From NCBI RefSeq assembly GCF_000382365.1, contig NZ_KB908215.1, positions 310,001 through 374,000 on the forward strand: 64,000 nucleotides of DNA, in the 5' to 3' direction. The stretch is from Pannonibacter phragmitetus DSM 14782 (lineage in GTDB: Bacteria; Pseudomonadota; Alphaproteobacteria; Rhizobiales; Stappiaceae). Under the pieces are notes generated by a model. It was not told the DNA's origin. It did not search any database and saw only the letters and a list, made by a program, of their open reading frames with translations. The translations under genes were made by a program, and so were the position numbers. Below, piece after piece: positions 53,742 to 62,379 of this stretch (positions are counted from its first letter, which is position 1; every line of letters begins with the position of its first letter).

Positions 53742-53779
53742 AGAAAGCCGGAGCATGGGGCTGCTCCGGCTTTCTGTCT
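53742..53779. terminator. Bidirectional terminator
   Basis: A perfect 14-bp stem (AGAAAGCCGGAGCA at 53742-53755, complement at 53762-53775) with a six-base loop, between two convergent small genes. Confidence 0.85.
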
Positions 53780-53798
53780 GCGGGATCAATGCAGGGGG

Positions 53799-53999
53799 TC
53801 AGTTTGCCCTGCAGGTCTTGATCCCGAACAGCGTATAGGCAGGGCACCAGCCCACCAGTGCAACCACTGCCGGAATGACGCCGAACCAGCCAATCCACTT
53901 CCAGCTGATGTCAGCTGGTCCGAAAAGGGCGAAACCGATCAGCGCGATGCCACTCACAAAGCGGATGGCCCGGTCGAGGGTTCCCATGTTCACAGTCAT
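53799..53999 (-). CDS. DUF2892 small inner-membrane protein
   Basis: A 66-residue protein with the DUF2892 pattern: an N-terminal MGTLDRAIRFVSGIALIGFA helix, a second helix WFGVIPAVVALVGWCPAY, and the conserved CPAYTLFGIKTC end with two Cys. Such proteins are often found beside rhodanese or sulfur-related genes; here none is present. ATG at 53999 has GGGACGGG upstream. The next gene upstream on the same strand is the Crp/Fnr regulator, about 135 bp away, so co-transcription is possible but not certain. Confidence 0.85.
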   Translation of the reverse strand: MTVNMGTLDRAIRFVSGIALIGFALFGPADISWKWIGWFGVIPAVVALVGWCPAYTLFGIKTCRAN

Positions 54000-54133
54000 A
54001 TCCCGTCCCCTTGGCTCAAGGCCTGTCCGGACAATCCGGACGGTCAGAGGACGTTAGCCCCGGCGGAGAGCCCCGTCTGTGACATGGTCACAATCGAGGC
54101 TCAGCCGCGTAGTTGCACTTATTTCTCGCCCGC

Positions 54134-54817
54134 TCAGCCCGCATTGGCAATCCGGCGAAGCGCCGCAGCGTCAAGCAGCCGCACCTCACCACGCCCTTGC
54201 GCAATATGGCCCGCCTCGGCCCAGCGTCCCAGCAGCCGGGCAATCACCTCGCGGGCGCTGCCGGTTTCTGCGGCAAGCGCAGCCTGTGTCAGGTGAATGG
54301 CTGCCCCGTCCCCGGCCAGTTCAAGCAGCAGCCGGGCCAGCCGGGCATCCAGCCGGTGAAACATGGCGTCTTCCATCTTCCGCAGAATGCTGGCGAGACG
54401 CAGGCTGAACCCCTGAAAGATGCGCCTTCGGAACACCGGCTCGCTGTCGAGCAGCCGTGCCACAACTCCGGCCGGTATCATGAAGGCCTGGCATGCTGTT
54501 TCCGTGATGCCTGACGCGGCATAAGGCTCTTCGCCCAGCAGGCAGGATGTGGTCAGCACACAGCTCTCGCCCGGGGCGACGCGGTACAGGAGGATTTCCC
54601 GGCCTGTATCGGATGTCATCAGCACGCGGACGCTGCCCGAGGTAAGCACCAGCCAACCAGGGCAGGCCTGCCCGGGCGCGAAGACTTCGGTTCCAGCCGG
54701 AATGGTCATCTGCCGCAGGGCCTGTTCAACGGCGCGGCGTCCGGCTTCGGAGATATCCGAAAGCCCCATCAGGCGCAGCGCCTCTTCAAAATTGCTGCCC
54801 GCAATCTGTCCGCTCAT
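54134..54817 (-). CDS. Crp/Fnr family transcriptional regulator
   Basis: A 227-residue regulator with an N-terminal cyclic-nucleotide-binding-like domain (IPAGTEVFAPGQACPGWLVL, GREILLYRVAPGESCVLTTS) and a C-terminal Crp-type winged helix (LTQAALAAETGSAREVIARL, then GEVRLLDAAALRR). The N-terminus lacks the Cys cluster of oxygen-sensing Fnr. Some Cys lie in the sensor domain (SCVLTTSCLLGEE). It is close to two cytochrome c genes on the same strand and so may respond to redox or nitric oxide; this is inference. The start at 54817 has GGAGCAGGGG upstream. Confidence 0.88.
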   Translation of the reverse strand: MSGQIAGSNFEEALRLMGLSDISEAGRRAVEQALRQMTIPAGTEVFAPGQACPGWLVLTSGSVRVLMTSDTGREILLYRVAPGESCVLTTSCLLGEEPYAASGITETACQAFMIPAGVVARLLDSEPVFRRRIFQGFSLRLASILRKMEDAMFHRLDARLARLLLELAGDGAAIHLTQAALAAETGSAREVIARLLGRWAEAGHIAQGRGEVRLLDAAALRRIANAG

Positions 54818-54902
54818 GCCCCTGCTCCGCACCACTGTAATCGCTGCCAGTCTAGCGGCAGCAGATCGGGGCAAGCCAGTGCGGAAGACTGCGGCCTTTC
54901 AT

Positions 54903-55820
54903 CTATTGGCCCTGCGCGTGGGCGGGAATGGCCTTCAGATAGGCGGCAATGGCCTCCCGGTCTTCTGACGTCAGCCGGGCCATGTTCTCCTGTACGGCGA
55001 CCATTTCCCCGCCAACGGAGTCATAGGAGGGCGTGAAGCCGCTTTCGAGATAATAGGCGATGTCAGCAGCGGACCATTCCCCGATACCACCCTCTCCGCC
55101 GGTGATGTTGGGGATCGTGCCCTCTCCTGTGGGCACCTTTGCGCCCGCAAGCCACTGATCCAGCTTCAGGCCACCCGCCATGTCGCGGGGCGTGTGGCAT
55201 TCGCTGCAGTGGCCGGGCCCTTCCACCAGATACTGGCCCCGCTGCAGCTGCTCGTCGATCCTCTGCAACACGGTGGCAGGACCCGGATCGAGATACATGA
55301 GCTTCCACAGTCCCAGTCCCCGCCGCAAGGTGAAGGGAAAGGCCAGCTCATGGCCGGGCGCGGCGCCCTGCACCGGCTCCAGCGTCTTCAGGAACGCGAA
55401 GAGATCGGAAATGTCCTGATCCTTCATGCGGGCATAGGATGTGTAGGGAAAGGCGGGGTAGTAATGCTCGCCCTCGGGCGAAATTCCGGCCAGCATCGCA
55501 TTGGCAAAGTCCGGCAGCGCCCAGCTGCCGATGCCCGCTTCAATGTCCGGTGAGATATTCGGGGCGACGAAGACACCGAAAGGGGTTTCCAGCCTCAGGC
55601 CGCCGCCCAGCTTCAGCTTGTCCAGCCCCGATGCGCCCGGCGCGGCGTGGCAGGAGGCGCAGCCTCCTGCCCAGAACATCACTTCTCCCCGCCCGGCATT
55701 ACCCTCCGGAAGGGCCGCAAGCCGCACGGGATCAATCGCGGCAGGCGCAGTCAGCGCCCAGAAACCCAATCCACCCGCTCCCATGACAAGAGCGCCGGCA
55801 AGAGCCAGTTTCTTCAGCAT
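54903..55820 (-). CDS. Dihaem cytochrome c, membrane-anchored or periplasmic
   Basis: A 305-residue protein with an N-terminal hydrophobic segment (LALAGALVMGAGGLGFWALT) and two haem c motifs, CASCH (Cys54, Cys57, His58) and CSECH (Cys205, Cys208, His209). The segment YYPAFPYTSYARMKDQDISD is typical of the cytochrome subunits of alcohol, gluconate or sorbitol dehydrogenases, which pass electrons to quinone or an oxidase. No dehydrogenase gene is nearby, so its partner is unknown. It lies just downstream of the cytochrome c' gene on the same strand (24 bp gap) and upstream of the Crp/Fnr gene. Confidence 0.9.
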   Translation of the reverse strand: MLKKLALAGALVMGAGGLGFWALTAPAAIDPVRLAALPEGNAGRGEVMFWAGGCASCHAAPGASGLDKLKLGGGLRLETPFGVFVAPNISPDIEAGIGSWALPDFANAMLAGISPEGEHYYPAFPYTSYARMKDQDISDLFAFLKTLEPVQGAAPGHELAFPFTLRRGLGLWKLMYLDPGPATVLQRIDEQLQRGQYLVEGPGHCSECHTPRDMAGGLKLDQWLAGAKVPTGEGTIPNITGGEGGIGEWSAADIAYYLESGFTPSYDSVGGEMVAVQENMARLTSEDREAIAAYLKAIPAHAQGQ

Positions 55821-55844
55821 CGGACCACGCCTTCCACGGCTCTC

Positions 55845-56294
55845 TTACTTCTGCACCCGGTAAACCTCGTGACAGGCCTTGCAGCTGCCCATGACCGGCC
55901 CCATCGCAGCCTTGAAGGCCTCCACATCGGCCGGGCCATCCTTGCCGGAGGCCTGTGCGGCAGCGCCCGTGGCGGCCGCAAACTTGGCAAGCGCTGCCTC
56001 AAAGCCAGCCGAATCTTCCCAAATCTTCGGGCTGGCGGAAGAACCGGCTGCGTTCTGTGTGCCATCGGGATAGAACGCACCAAAGGAATGTGCTGCTGCA
56101 TTCATCGAGGCAATGGCCGCCTTGCCTGCTGCAGGGCTGTAAGCCATGTCCCCCTTCATCATCGCACCGGCAAGACCGGCATTGGCAGCCACGGACTGCA
56201 TGATGGCCTTGCGGGTCGCGACAGGGTCACCGGCAGCCGATGCCGCAGTCAGGGTTACGGCCAGCAGAGCGCCAGCCACAAAATATTTGCGCAT
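55845..56294 (-). CDS. Cytochrome c'/c556 family protein
   Basis: A 149-residue periplasmic protein with a signal peptide (YFVAGALLAVTLTAASAAG, about 22 residues) and one haem c motif near the C-terminus, CKACH, followed by EVYRVQK. The four-helix bundle features DPVATRKAIMQSVAANAGL and FEAALAKFAAATGAA match the cytochrome c' or c556 group. Members bind nitric oxide or carry electrons. The start at 56294 has GAGGGAGA upstream. Together with the dihaem cytochrome it forms a short electron-transfer operon. Confidence 0.9.
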   Translation of the reverse strand: MRKYFVAGALLAVTLTAASAAGDPVATRKAIMQSVAANAGLAGAMMKGDMAYSPAAGKAAIASMNAAAHSFGAFYPDGTQNAAGSSASPKIWEDSAGFEAALAKFAAATGAAAQASGKDGPADVEAFKAAMGPVMGSCKACHEVYRVQK

Positions 56295-56440
56295 CAAAGT
56301 CTCCCTCAAAAGAGCCGGCCGCGTCACTGGCCGGTACGCCCATTCAGACCCGACTGCGCCGCAAAACTGAAATCACGGACGCGTGAGAGCGGATGATCCA
56401 CAAAAGACTATGGAGGATTACGGACAGGAGGGCTTTAAAG

Positions 56441-56457
56441 TTGACTATTTTTATCAA
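56441..56457. promoter_or_regulatory. Candidate RirA (iron-responsive) operator
   Basis: TTGACTATTTTTATCAA is an inverted TTGA-N9-TCAA that fits the TGA-N9-TCA iron-responsive motif bound by RirA in Rhizobiales. It lies 38 bp before the start of the iron-type binding protein, near where a promoter would be. The match is seen; repression by iron-loaded RirA is inferred. Confidence 0.5.
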
Positions 56458-56495
56458 GTTTGACAAACGGACACATCCTCAATCGGGAGTAGTCC

Positions 56496-57620
56496 ATGCG
56501 CATTTTCAAGCACTTGAGAACCGGCACCCTCGCGGGTCTGCTGGGCCTTGCCGCCGCCACCAGCCTCACCACAACCGCCTTTGCGGAAGAAAAAACCTTC
56601 ACGGATGTGATCGGCCGTGAGGTCAAGGCGGACCTGCCGTCCAAGCGCGTCCTGCTCGGCTTCTACTTCGAAGACTTCATGGCCGTTGGCGGCGAAGCCT
56701 CCTACGACAACGTTGTCGGCATTTCGCGCGAAGCCTGGGAAGGCTGGCGCCCGGCGTCCTGGACCCGTTACGTCAAGCACCGCCCCTCCCTCGATGCCCT
56801 GCCGGACGTGGGCGAAGTGGAAGCCCAGACCTTCTCCGTCGAAAAGGTTCTGGAGTTGAAGCCGGACATGGTTGTTCTCGCCGACTGGCAGTACAAGGGT
56901 CTCGGCCTTGACGCTGACCGCATCGAAGAGGCAGGCATTCCGATTGCTGTCGTCGATTTCAACGCCCAGACGCTGGAACGCCATCTGGACAGCGCCCGTG
57001 TCCTCGGCCTGATCACGGGCGAGGAAGACCGCGCCGCGCAGATCGCAGGTGAGTACAAGGCAACCGCCGACCTGATCACCAAGCGCATCGCCGATGCGGG
57101 CAAGCCGCAGCCGAAGATCTACGTTGAGTTCGGCAACAAGGGTCCGGCCGAGCACAGCTTCACCTTTGGAAAAAACATGTGGGGCGCCATGGCCACTGCG
57201 GCGGGCGGCGACAACATCGCAGCCCCCTTCGTCGAATGGTGGGGCCCGATCAATCCGGAGCAGGTGCTGGCCTCCAAGCCGGACGTCATTGTGATCTCCG
57301 GCACCGAGTCCCGCAAAAATCCGACGTCGATGCTCATGGGCGAGGACGTGACCAAGGCCGAGGCGCTTGAACGCCTGAAGGGCTTCACCAGCCGCGCCGG
57401 GTGGAACGAACTCCCCGCAGTGCAGAACGGGCGTTTCTATGGCGTCTATCAGGGTGCATCCCGCACCCTGGCCGACCAAGCCATGCTGCAGTTCTTCGCC
57501 AAGGTGCTCTATCCGGACCTCTTCACCGACCTGAACCCGGACGAGACCTACAAGGCCTTCTACAAGAAGTACCTGCCGGTGGCTCCCGAGGGCACTTTCA
57601 CCCTCGCCATCAAGGAATAA
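56496..57620 (+). CDS. Iron-type ABC transporter substrate-binding protein
   Basis: A 374-residue periplasmic protein with a signal peptide (GTLAGLLGLAAATSLTTTAF, cleavage near residue 30). It shows the FecB/BtuF (peripla_BP_2) features TFTDVIGREVKADLPSKRVL, VLELKPDMVVLADWQYKG and NPEQVLASKPDVIVISGTES. The candidate iron box upstream and the FecCD-type permease downstream point to an iron compound, probably a ferric siderophore or haem. ATG at 56496 is the natural start. It is the first gene of a three-gene importer. No TonB-dependent receptor lies within the window. Confidence 0.9.
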   Translation: MRIFKHLRTGTLAGLLGLAAATSLTTTAFAEEKTFTDVIGREVKADLPSKRVLLGFYFEDFMAVGGEASYDNVVGISREAWEGWRPASWTRYVKHRPSLDALPDVGEVEAQTFSVEKVLELKPDMVVLADWQYKGLGLDADRIEEAGIPIAVVDFNAQTLERHLDSARVLGLITGEEDRAAQIAGEYKATADLITKRIADAGKPQPKIYVEFGNKGPAEHSFTFGKNMWGAMATAAGGDNIAAPFVEWWGPINPEQVLASKPDVIVISGTESRKNPTSMLMGEDVTKAEALERLKGFTSRAGWNELPAVQNGRFYGVYQGASRTLADQAMLQFFAKVLYPDLFTDLNPDETYKAFYKKYLPVAPEGTFTLAIKE

Positions 57621-57702
57621 GCCCTCCCATAGCCAGCGCCCGGGACATGAACCTCCCGGGCGCGAGCATGCAAGCTGCCTCTTTCAGGGACTTCGCAAAC
57701 CA

Positions 57703-58746
57703 GTGACCGGCACAACTCATGTTGCGACCGCGATTGCAAGCCAGCGCAACCGGGAACGGCGGCGCTGGCGCCTGCTTTTCGGCCTCACCCTCTTCTGCTG
57801 CGTGACGCTGGTGCTCGACATCGGCACCGGCCCTTCCATGCTCAGCCCTGCCGATGTTCTGGCGGGCCTTCTACGGCTGGAAGGCACGGACAGCATGACG
57901 GTAACCATCGTCAACGGCCTGCGCCTGCCGATGGCGCTGATGGCCCTTGTTGTCGGTTGCGCGCTGGGGGCGGGCGGGGCGGAAATCCAGACCCTTCTGA
58001 ACAACCCCATGGCCAGCCCCTACACCCTCGGCCTTGCCGCTGCTGCCGGGCTCGGCGCAGCCTTCAGCATTTTCACCGGAGGCTTCGGCCTGCATCCGGC
58101 CATCGCTGTGCCGCTGGGTGCCTTCCTGTTCTCCATGCTGGCTGCGGCGTTCCTCTTCGCCCTTGCGGCCTTTGCGCGGGTGTCCTCCACCATGCTGGTG
58201 CTGGCGGGCATTGCGCTGCTCTTCTTCTTCCAGTCGCTTCTGTCGCTGCTGCAGTTCATCGCTTCGCCGGAAGTGGGACAACAGATCCTGTTCTGGCTGT
58301 TCGGCAGCCTGACCAAGACCACCTGGACCAGCCTCTGGGTCACGCTTGGCGTCACCGTCTTCTGCGTGACGCTGCTGTTCCGTGACGCCTGGAAGCTCAC
58401 CGCCCTCAGGCTGGGCGAGGCGCGGGCGCAGAGCCTTGGCGTCAACCTCACGCATCTGCGCGTCACCACGCTGACGCTGACGGCGCTCATGACCTCCACC
58501 GCCATCAGCTTCGTCGGCATCATCGGTTTCGTCGGCCTTGTCGCCCCGCATGTGGCGCGGCTGCTGGTGGGCGAGGATCAGCGCTTCTTCCTGCCCATGT
58601 CGATGGTGGCGGGCGCAGCCTTCCTGTCCATGGCCTCGGTCATCTCCAAGGTGGTCATTCCCGGCGCGTTGTTTCCGGTCGGCATCGTCACCGCCATGGT
58701 CGGCGTGCCCTTCTTCTTCTGGATCATGCTGGCACGGCGGCGATGA
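57703..58746 (+). CDS. FecCD-family iron ABC transporter permease
   Basis: A 347-residue permease with about nine or ten helices. Family motifs are LRLPMALMALVVGCALGAGG (the RLPR-like start), NNPMASPYTLGLAAAAGLGA, FGSLTKTTWTSLWVTLGV, GEARAQSLGVNLTHLRVTTL and SFVGIIGFVGLVAPHVARLL. The start is GTG at 57703. The stop overlaps the ATPase start by four bases. It forms the inner-membrane channel for the iron compound. Confidence 0.92.
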   Translation: MTGTTHVATAIASQRNRERRRWRLLFGLTLFCCVTLVLDIGTGPSMLSPADVLAGLLRLEGTDSMTVTIVNGLRLPMALMALVVGCALGAGGAEIQTLLNNPMASPYTLGLAAAAGLGAAFSIFTGGFGLHPAIAVPLGAFLFSMLAAAFLFALAAFARVSSTMLVLAGIALLFFFQSLLSLLQFIASPEVGQQILFWLFGSLTKTTWTSLWVTLGVTVFCVTLLFRDAWKLTALRLGEARAQSLGVNLTHLRVTTLTLTALMTSTAISFVGIIGFVGLVAPHVARLLVGEDQRFFLPMSMVAGAAFLSMASVISKVVIPGALFPVGIVTAMVGVPFFFWIMLARRR

Positions 58747-59531
58747 ACGATCTCATCCTTCAGGACATCACCCTCTTCCGGGGCAAGCACTGCGTCGCCC
58801 GTGACCTTTCCCTGCGGTTTGAGCCGGGCAAGGTGCATGTCATCCTCGGCCCCAATGGCGCAGGCAAGTCCTCGCTGCTGCGCGCGCTCTTCGGCGAGTT
58901 CTGGCCGCAGACGGGCCGCATCGCCCATGGCGAGAAGCAACTCACCCGCGAAACCCTGCGCCAGTGGCGCAAGGCCATCGGCTACATGCCGCAGGACACT
59001 GCCCTGGAGGCCTCCCTCACCGCGCTGGAAGTGGTGCTTCTGGGCCGTATGGATGAACTCTCCTTCCACGTGGATGACGCAACGCTCCATGCCGCCGTCA
59101 CCACCATGGATGCGGCAGGAATTGCGCATCTGGCCAGCCACGACATTCTCTCGCTCAGCGGCGGCCAGCGGCAGCTCGCCCTGTTTGCGCAGGTGCTGCT
59201 GCGCGATCCCGGCATCCTCTTGCTGGACGAGCCGGTCAGCGCGCTCGACATGCACCATCAGCAGAAGCTGCTGGATATCGTCCACCGCGAGACCCGTGCT
59301 CGAAACCGCATCAGCATCCTGATCCTGCATGACCTCAGCCTTGCCGCCCAATATGCCGACCAGCTGATCCTCATCGGCGGCGGAGAACTGAAAGCCGCAG
59401 GCAGCCCCGCCGAGGTGCTGAAGGCGGACCTCATCAGCCGCACCTATGGCGTCGATGTGGAAATCCTCACCGACAGTGCCGGCGCCCCCGTCGTCCGCCC
59501 CTTGCGGACAGCGCTGGCAAGCCCATTCTGA
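58743..59531 (+). CDS. Iron ABC transporter ATP-binding protein (FecE/FepC type)
   Basis: A 262-residue ATPase with Walker A LGPNGAGKSSLLRALFGEFW, Q-loop near GYMPQDTALEASLTALEVVL, signature LSLSGGQRQLALFAQVLLRD and Walker B ILLLDEPVSALDMHHQQKLL, followed by the H-loop ILILHDLSLAAQYADQLILI. This layout is typical of siderophore and haem importers. Translational coupling with the permease is by ATGA. A cytochrome c gene follows 24 bp downstream. Confidence 0.93.
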   Translation: MNDLILQDITLFRGKHCVARDLSLRFEPGKVHVILGPNGAGKSSLLRALFGEFWPQTGRIAHGEKQLTRETLRQWRKAIGYMPQDTALEASLTALEVVLLGRMDELSFHVDDATLHAAVTTMDAAGIAHLASHDILSLSGGQRQLALFAQVLLRDPGILLLDEPVSALDMHHQQKLLDIVHRETRARNRISILILHDLSLAAQYADQLILIGGGELKAAGSPAEVLKADLISRTYGVDVEILTDSAGAPVVRPLRTALASPF

Positions 59532-59555
59532 CACTCAAGGACCGAAAGAGAAAAA

Positions 59556-59954
59556 ATGAGGCCACTCTTCACAGCTTTGACTCTGCTCATGGCCGGGACG
59601 CTCACCGCCCAAGCTGCGGATGACGCCGCCAAGGGCCGCAAGGTCTTCGCCAAATGCGCCATCTGCCACAAGGTTGGGCCAGATGCAGGCGTTACCTCAG
59701 CCGGTGTTGGCCTCAACGGCATTGTCGGCAAGACGATAGGCTCCGAGCCCGGTTTCCAGTATTCAACTGCCATGGCCGCCCTCGGGGCGGAAGGAAAGGT
59801 ATGGGACGAGGCCTTTCTTGCCCTGTTCCTTCAGGATCCGGCGGCAGCTGTGCCCGGCACACGCATGGCCTTTGCTGGGCTCAAGCGGCAGGCGGAAGTT
59901 GACTTCCTTCTGGTTTATCTGCGCCAGATACAGCCTGATGGAACAGGACATTGA
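59556..59954 (+). CDS. Small class I cytochrome c (c2-like)
   Basis: A 132-residue protein with a signal peptide (FTALTLLMAGTLTAQA, cleavage about residue 20), one haem c site CAICH (Cys34, Cys37, His38) and a Met ligand in PGTRMAFAGL. The fold blocks KGRKVFAKCAICHKVG, VGLNGIVGKTIGSEPGFQYS and FLALFLQDPAAAVPGTRM match soluble electron carriers of the cytochrome c2/c550 type. It directly follows the iron importer genes in the same direction with GAAAGAGA before its start, so haem supply and iron uptake may be co-expressed. Confidence 0.92.
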   Translation: MRPLFTALTLLMAGTLTAQAADDAAKGRKVFAKCAICHKVGPDAGVTSAGVGLNGIVGKTIGSEPGFQYSTAMAALGAEGKVWDEAFLALFLQDPAAAVPGTRMAFAGLKRQAEVDFLLVYLRQIQPDGTGH

Positions 59955-60057
59955 TGCTGGACAGCCCCGTCCTTCAGGCTTCCTCATCCACTTGAGGGGC
60001 TTCGCCGGGCGGCAGAGCTGGTCTAGTGTCGGCTCACCTGCCAGCCGGAGCCCATCC

Positions 60058-61227
60058 GTGACATCTGCCGCCCCTTCTACTGCCTCCCCCGTCCATCTTG
60101 CTCTCGGCGGCCTGCTGTCGCTGGCGGCGGCCATGGGCATCGGGCGTTTCGTCTACACGCCCGTGCTGCCTTTCATGATCGCGCAGGTGCCTCTCAGCAA
60201 GGCAGACGGCGGACTGATCGCCTCTGCCAATTTCCTCGGCTATCTGTTGGGGGCGCTTGCAGCCTCGTCCGGTTCCCTGCCCGGTGGCCGCCGGGTGTGG
60301 TTTCTCGGCTCGCTGATTGCCAGCTCTGCCCTTTCCTTCGCCATGGCCTGGACGGACAGCGTTCCGGCCTTCATGCTGCTGCGGTTTCTGGCGGGTCTTG
60401 CCAGCGCATTCGCCTTCGTTTTCTCCGCAACACTCATCCTCGACCGGCTGGCGCAGGCCGGACGGCCCGGATTGTCGGCGCTCTATTTCTCGGGCGTTGG
60501 TGCGGGGATTGCGGGCTCTGCCCTCATCGTCTCCGGCCTTGCCGCCATGGGCGCAGACTGGCAGGGCTTGTGGACGGGCTGCGGCGTCATCAGTCTGGCA
60601 CTGACGGCAATTATCGCATGGATGGTGCCGGGCGCACCCGATACAGCCCCAGCAGCCCCCGCGAAAACCGGCCCCCGCCGCCTTCCCGCCGGACTGCCTC
60701 AGCTGATCGCAGCCTACGGGCTTTTCGGCATAGGCTATGTGGTGACGGCCACCTTCATCGCCGTGATCGCCCGCTCCGATCCGGCGCTGGCAACGGCCGA
60801 ACCCTATCTCTGGCTGATCGTCGGCCTCGCCGCGGCCCCGTCCATTTTCATCTGGAACCGGATAGCCGCCCGCACCGGCGTGCCGCGTGCCTATGCGCTG
60901 GCCTGTGTGATTGAGGCTTGCGGCGTTGCCCTCAGCGTCACGGCGGCCGGTCCCGCAGGCATCCTGCTGGCGGCGTTTCTGCTCGGCGCTACCTTCATGG
61001 GCATCACCGCGCTGGGTCTTATCGAGGCCCGCCGGCTGTCCACCGGCGATCCTCGCCGCACCATCGCACTGATGACCGCCAGTTTCGGCCTTGGCCAGAT
61101 GCTGGGGCCCAGCCTTGCTGGCTTTGCCGCAGGCAGCACCGGCAGCTTTGCCCTGCCTTCGGCAGGGGCCGCCCTCTGCCTGCTGCTGGCTGCCGGACTG
61201 GTGCTTATCCCTGCCCGGCAGCAGTGA
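60058..61227 (+). CDS. MFS transporter of the YbfB/YjiJ family
   Basis: A 389-residue transporter with about twelve helices: GGLLSLAAAMGIGRFVYTPV at the start, which has the GIGRFxYTP motif of the YbfB/YjiJ group, then ASANFLGYLLGALAASSGSL and GLGQMLGPSLAGFAAGSTGS. The start is taken as GTG at 60058; no ATG occurs before the first helix. It follows the cytochrome c gene by about 100 bp on the same strand. Substrate is unknown. Its 3' end faces the aminotransferase gene, 13 bp away. Confidence 0.85.
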   Translation: MTSAAPSTASPVHLALGGLLSLAAAMGIGRFVYTPVLPFMIAQVPLSKADGGLIASANFLGYLLGALAASSGSLPGGRRVWFLGSLIASSALSFAMAWTDSVPAFMLLRFLAGLASAFAFVFSATLILDRLAQAGRPGLSALYFSGVGAGIAGSALIVSGLAAMGADWQGLWTGCGVISLALTAIIAWMVPGAPDTAPAAPAKTGPRRLPAGLPQLIAAYGLFGIGYVVTATFIAVIARSDPALATAEPYLWLIVGLAAAPSIFIWNRIAARTGVPRAYALACVIEACGVALSVTAAGPAGILLAAFLLGATFMGITALGLIEARRLSTGDPRRTIALMTASFGLGQMLGPSLAGFAAGSTGSFALPSAGAALCLLLAAGLVLIPARQQ

Positions 61228-61239
61228 TCAGCCGAATCT

Positions 61240-62097
61240 TCAGCCGTGGGCGAAGTCCCAATAGAGTTCCCGCGCCTTGGCTGCCACCGGACCCGGCTGC
61301 AAGCTGCGCTCCTCGATGCGGTTCACCGGCACCACCTTGGAGTAGTTGCCGGTCGAGAAGATCTCGTCCGCCTCCTGGAACTCACGATAACCAATGGTGC
61401 GCTCATGCACCGCATGGCCCGCCTTGCGCAGCAGCTGGATCACCCGCTGGCGCGTGATGCCATTGAGGAATGTTCCATTCGGCGCAGGCGTATGCAACGC
61501 CCCGTCCTTGACCATGAAGATGTTGGCACTGGTCAGCTCGGCCACATTGCCCAGCATGTCCAGCACCACCGCATTGTCAAAGCCGCGGCCCTTGGCTTCG
61601 GCCATGGCGCGGGCGTTGTTGGGATAAAGGCAGCCTGCCTTGGCATTCACCGGCATGGTTTCCATGGTCGGGCGGCGGAACGGGGACAGGGTGATGGAGA
61701 AGGAAGCACCGGCCGGCGCCATCGGCGCCTCGAACAGGCACAGGCAGAACCGGGTGCTGTCAGGATCACCCACAATCACCCCCGGCCCGTCGCCTTCCGC
61801 CCAATACATCGGCTTGATGTAGATGGCACTGCCCGGTTTGAACTTGGCGACGCCCTCACGGGTCATCTCGATCATTTCGCCAACACTGACGGTGGGCTTG
61901 AGACCAAGGGCAACAGCCGAATCATTCACGCGCTGGCAATGCAGGTCGAGATCCGGCGTCACGCCCTCGAAGAACCGGGCCCCGTCAAAGACCGAAGATC
62001 CCAGCCAGGCCGCATGGGTGCGCGGCCCCATCAGCGGCGGATTGCCCTCATGCCAGGCGCCATCCACATAGGTCCAGGTCTCACTCCAGCCGCTCAT
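61240..62097 (-). CDS. Branched-chain amino acid aminotransferase, fold-type IV PLP enzyme
   Basis: A 285-residue PLP enzyme. Family features are GPRTHAAWLGSSVFDGARFF, the PLP-Lys region PVNAKAGCLYPNNARAMAEA, VLDMLGNVAELTSANIFMVK, and NGTFLNGITRQRVIQLLRKA with the phosphate-binding GIT-R motif, followed by ADEIFSTGNYSKVVPVNRIE. The EVAE...-like LGNVAELTSANIF stretch and SVFDGARFFEG are typical of branched-chain type enzymes, though D-amino-acid or aminodeoxychorismate activities cannot be excluded. It catalyses amino transfer between branched-chain amino acids and 2-oxoglutarate. It is monocistronic. Confidence 0.88.
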   Translation of the reverse strand: MSGWSETWTYVDGAWHEGNPPLMGPRTHAAWLGSSVFDGARFFEGVTPDLDLHCQRVNDSAVALGLKPTVSVGEMIEMTREGVAKFKPGSAIYIKPMYWAEGDGPGVIVGDPDSTRFCLCLFEAPMAPAGASFSITLSPFRRPTMETMPVNAKAGCLYPNNARAMAEAKGRGFDNAVVLDMLGNVAELTSANIFMVKDGALHTPAPNGTFLNGITRQRVIQLLRKAGHAVHERTIGYREFQEADEIFSTGNYSKVVPVNRIEERSLQPGPVAAKARELYWDFAHG

Positions 62098-62379
62098 CTT
62101 GCGCGCCCTCCGCTGTATTTTTCACTGCCAGCGAACAAACGCCCGGAAAAAGGCAAGGTCAACCGTTTGACGCCCTTCACCCAAAAATCGGAAGACTTGC
62201 TCCGGCAAGGCCGCGCCCGGACAGGCTCTCATTCCTGAAAAGCGGCCTTGCAGGAAAATTGATCCGCGCAGCTATCTGCACTGTCTACTTCCCGGCTCAC
62301 AAAGCCTTTGATCTTTCACGGATTCCGCCTGATCCTCCGTCTGCCCGCCCCTCGCCTGGCGCTATCCGGAGGACTGACC

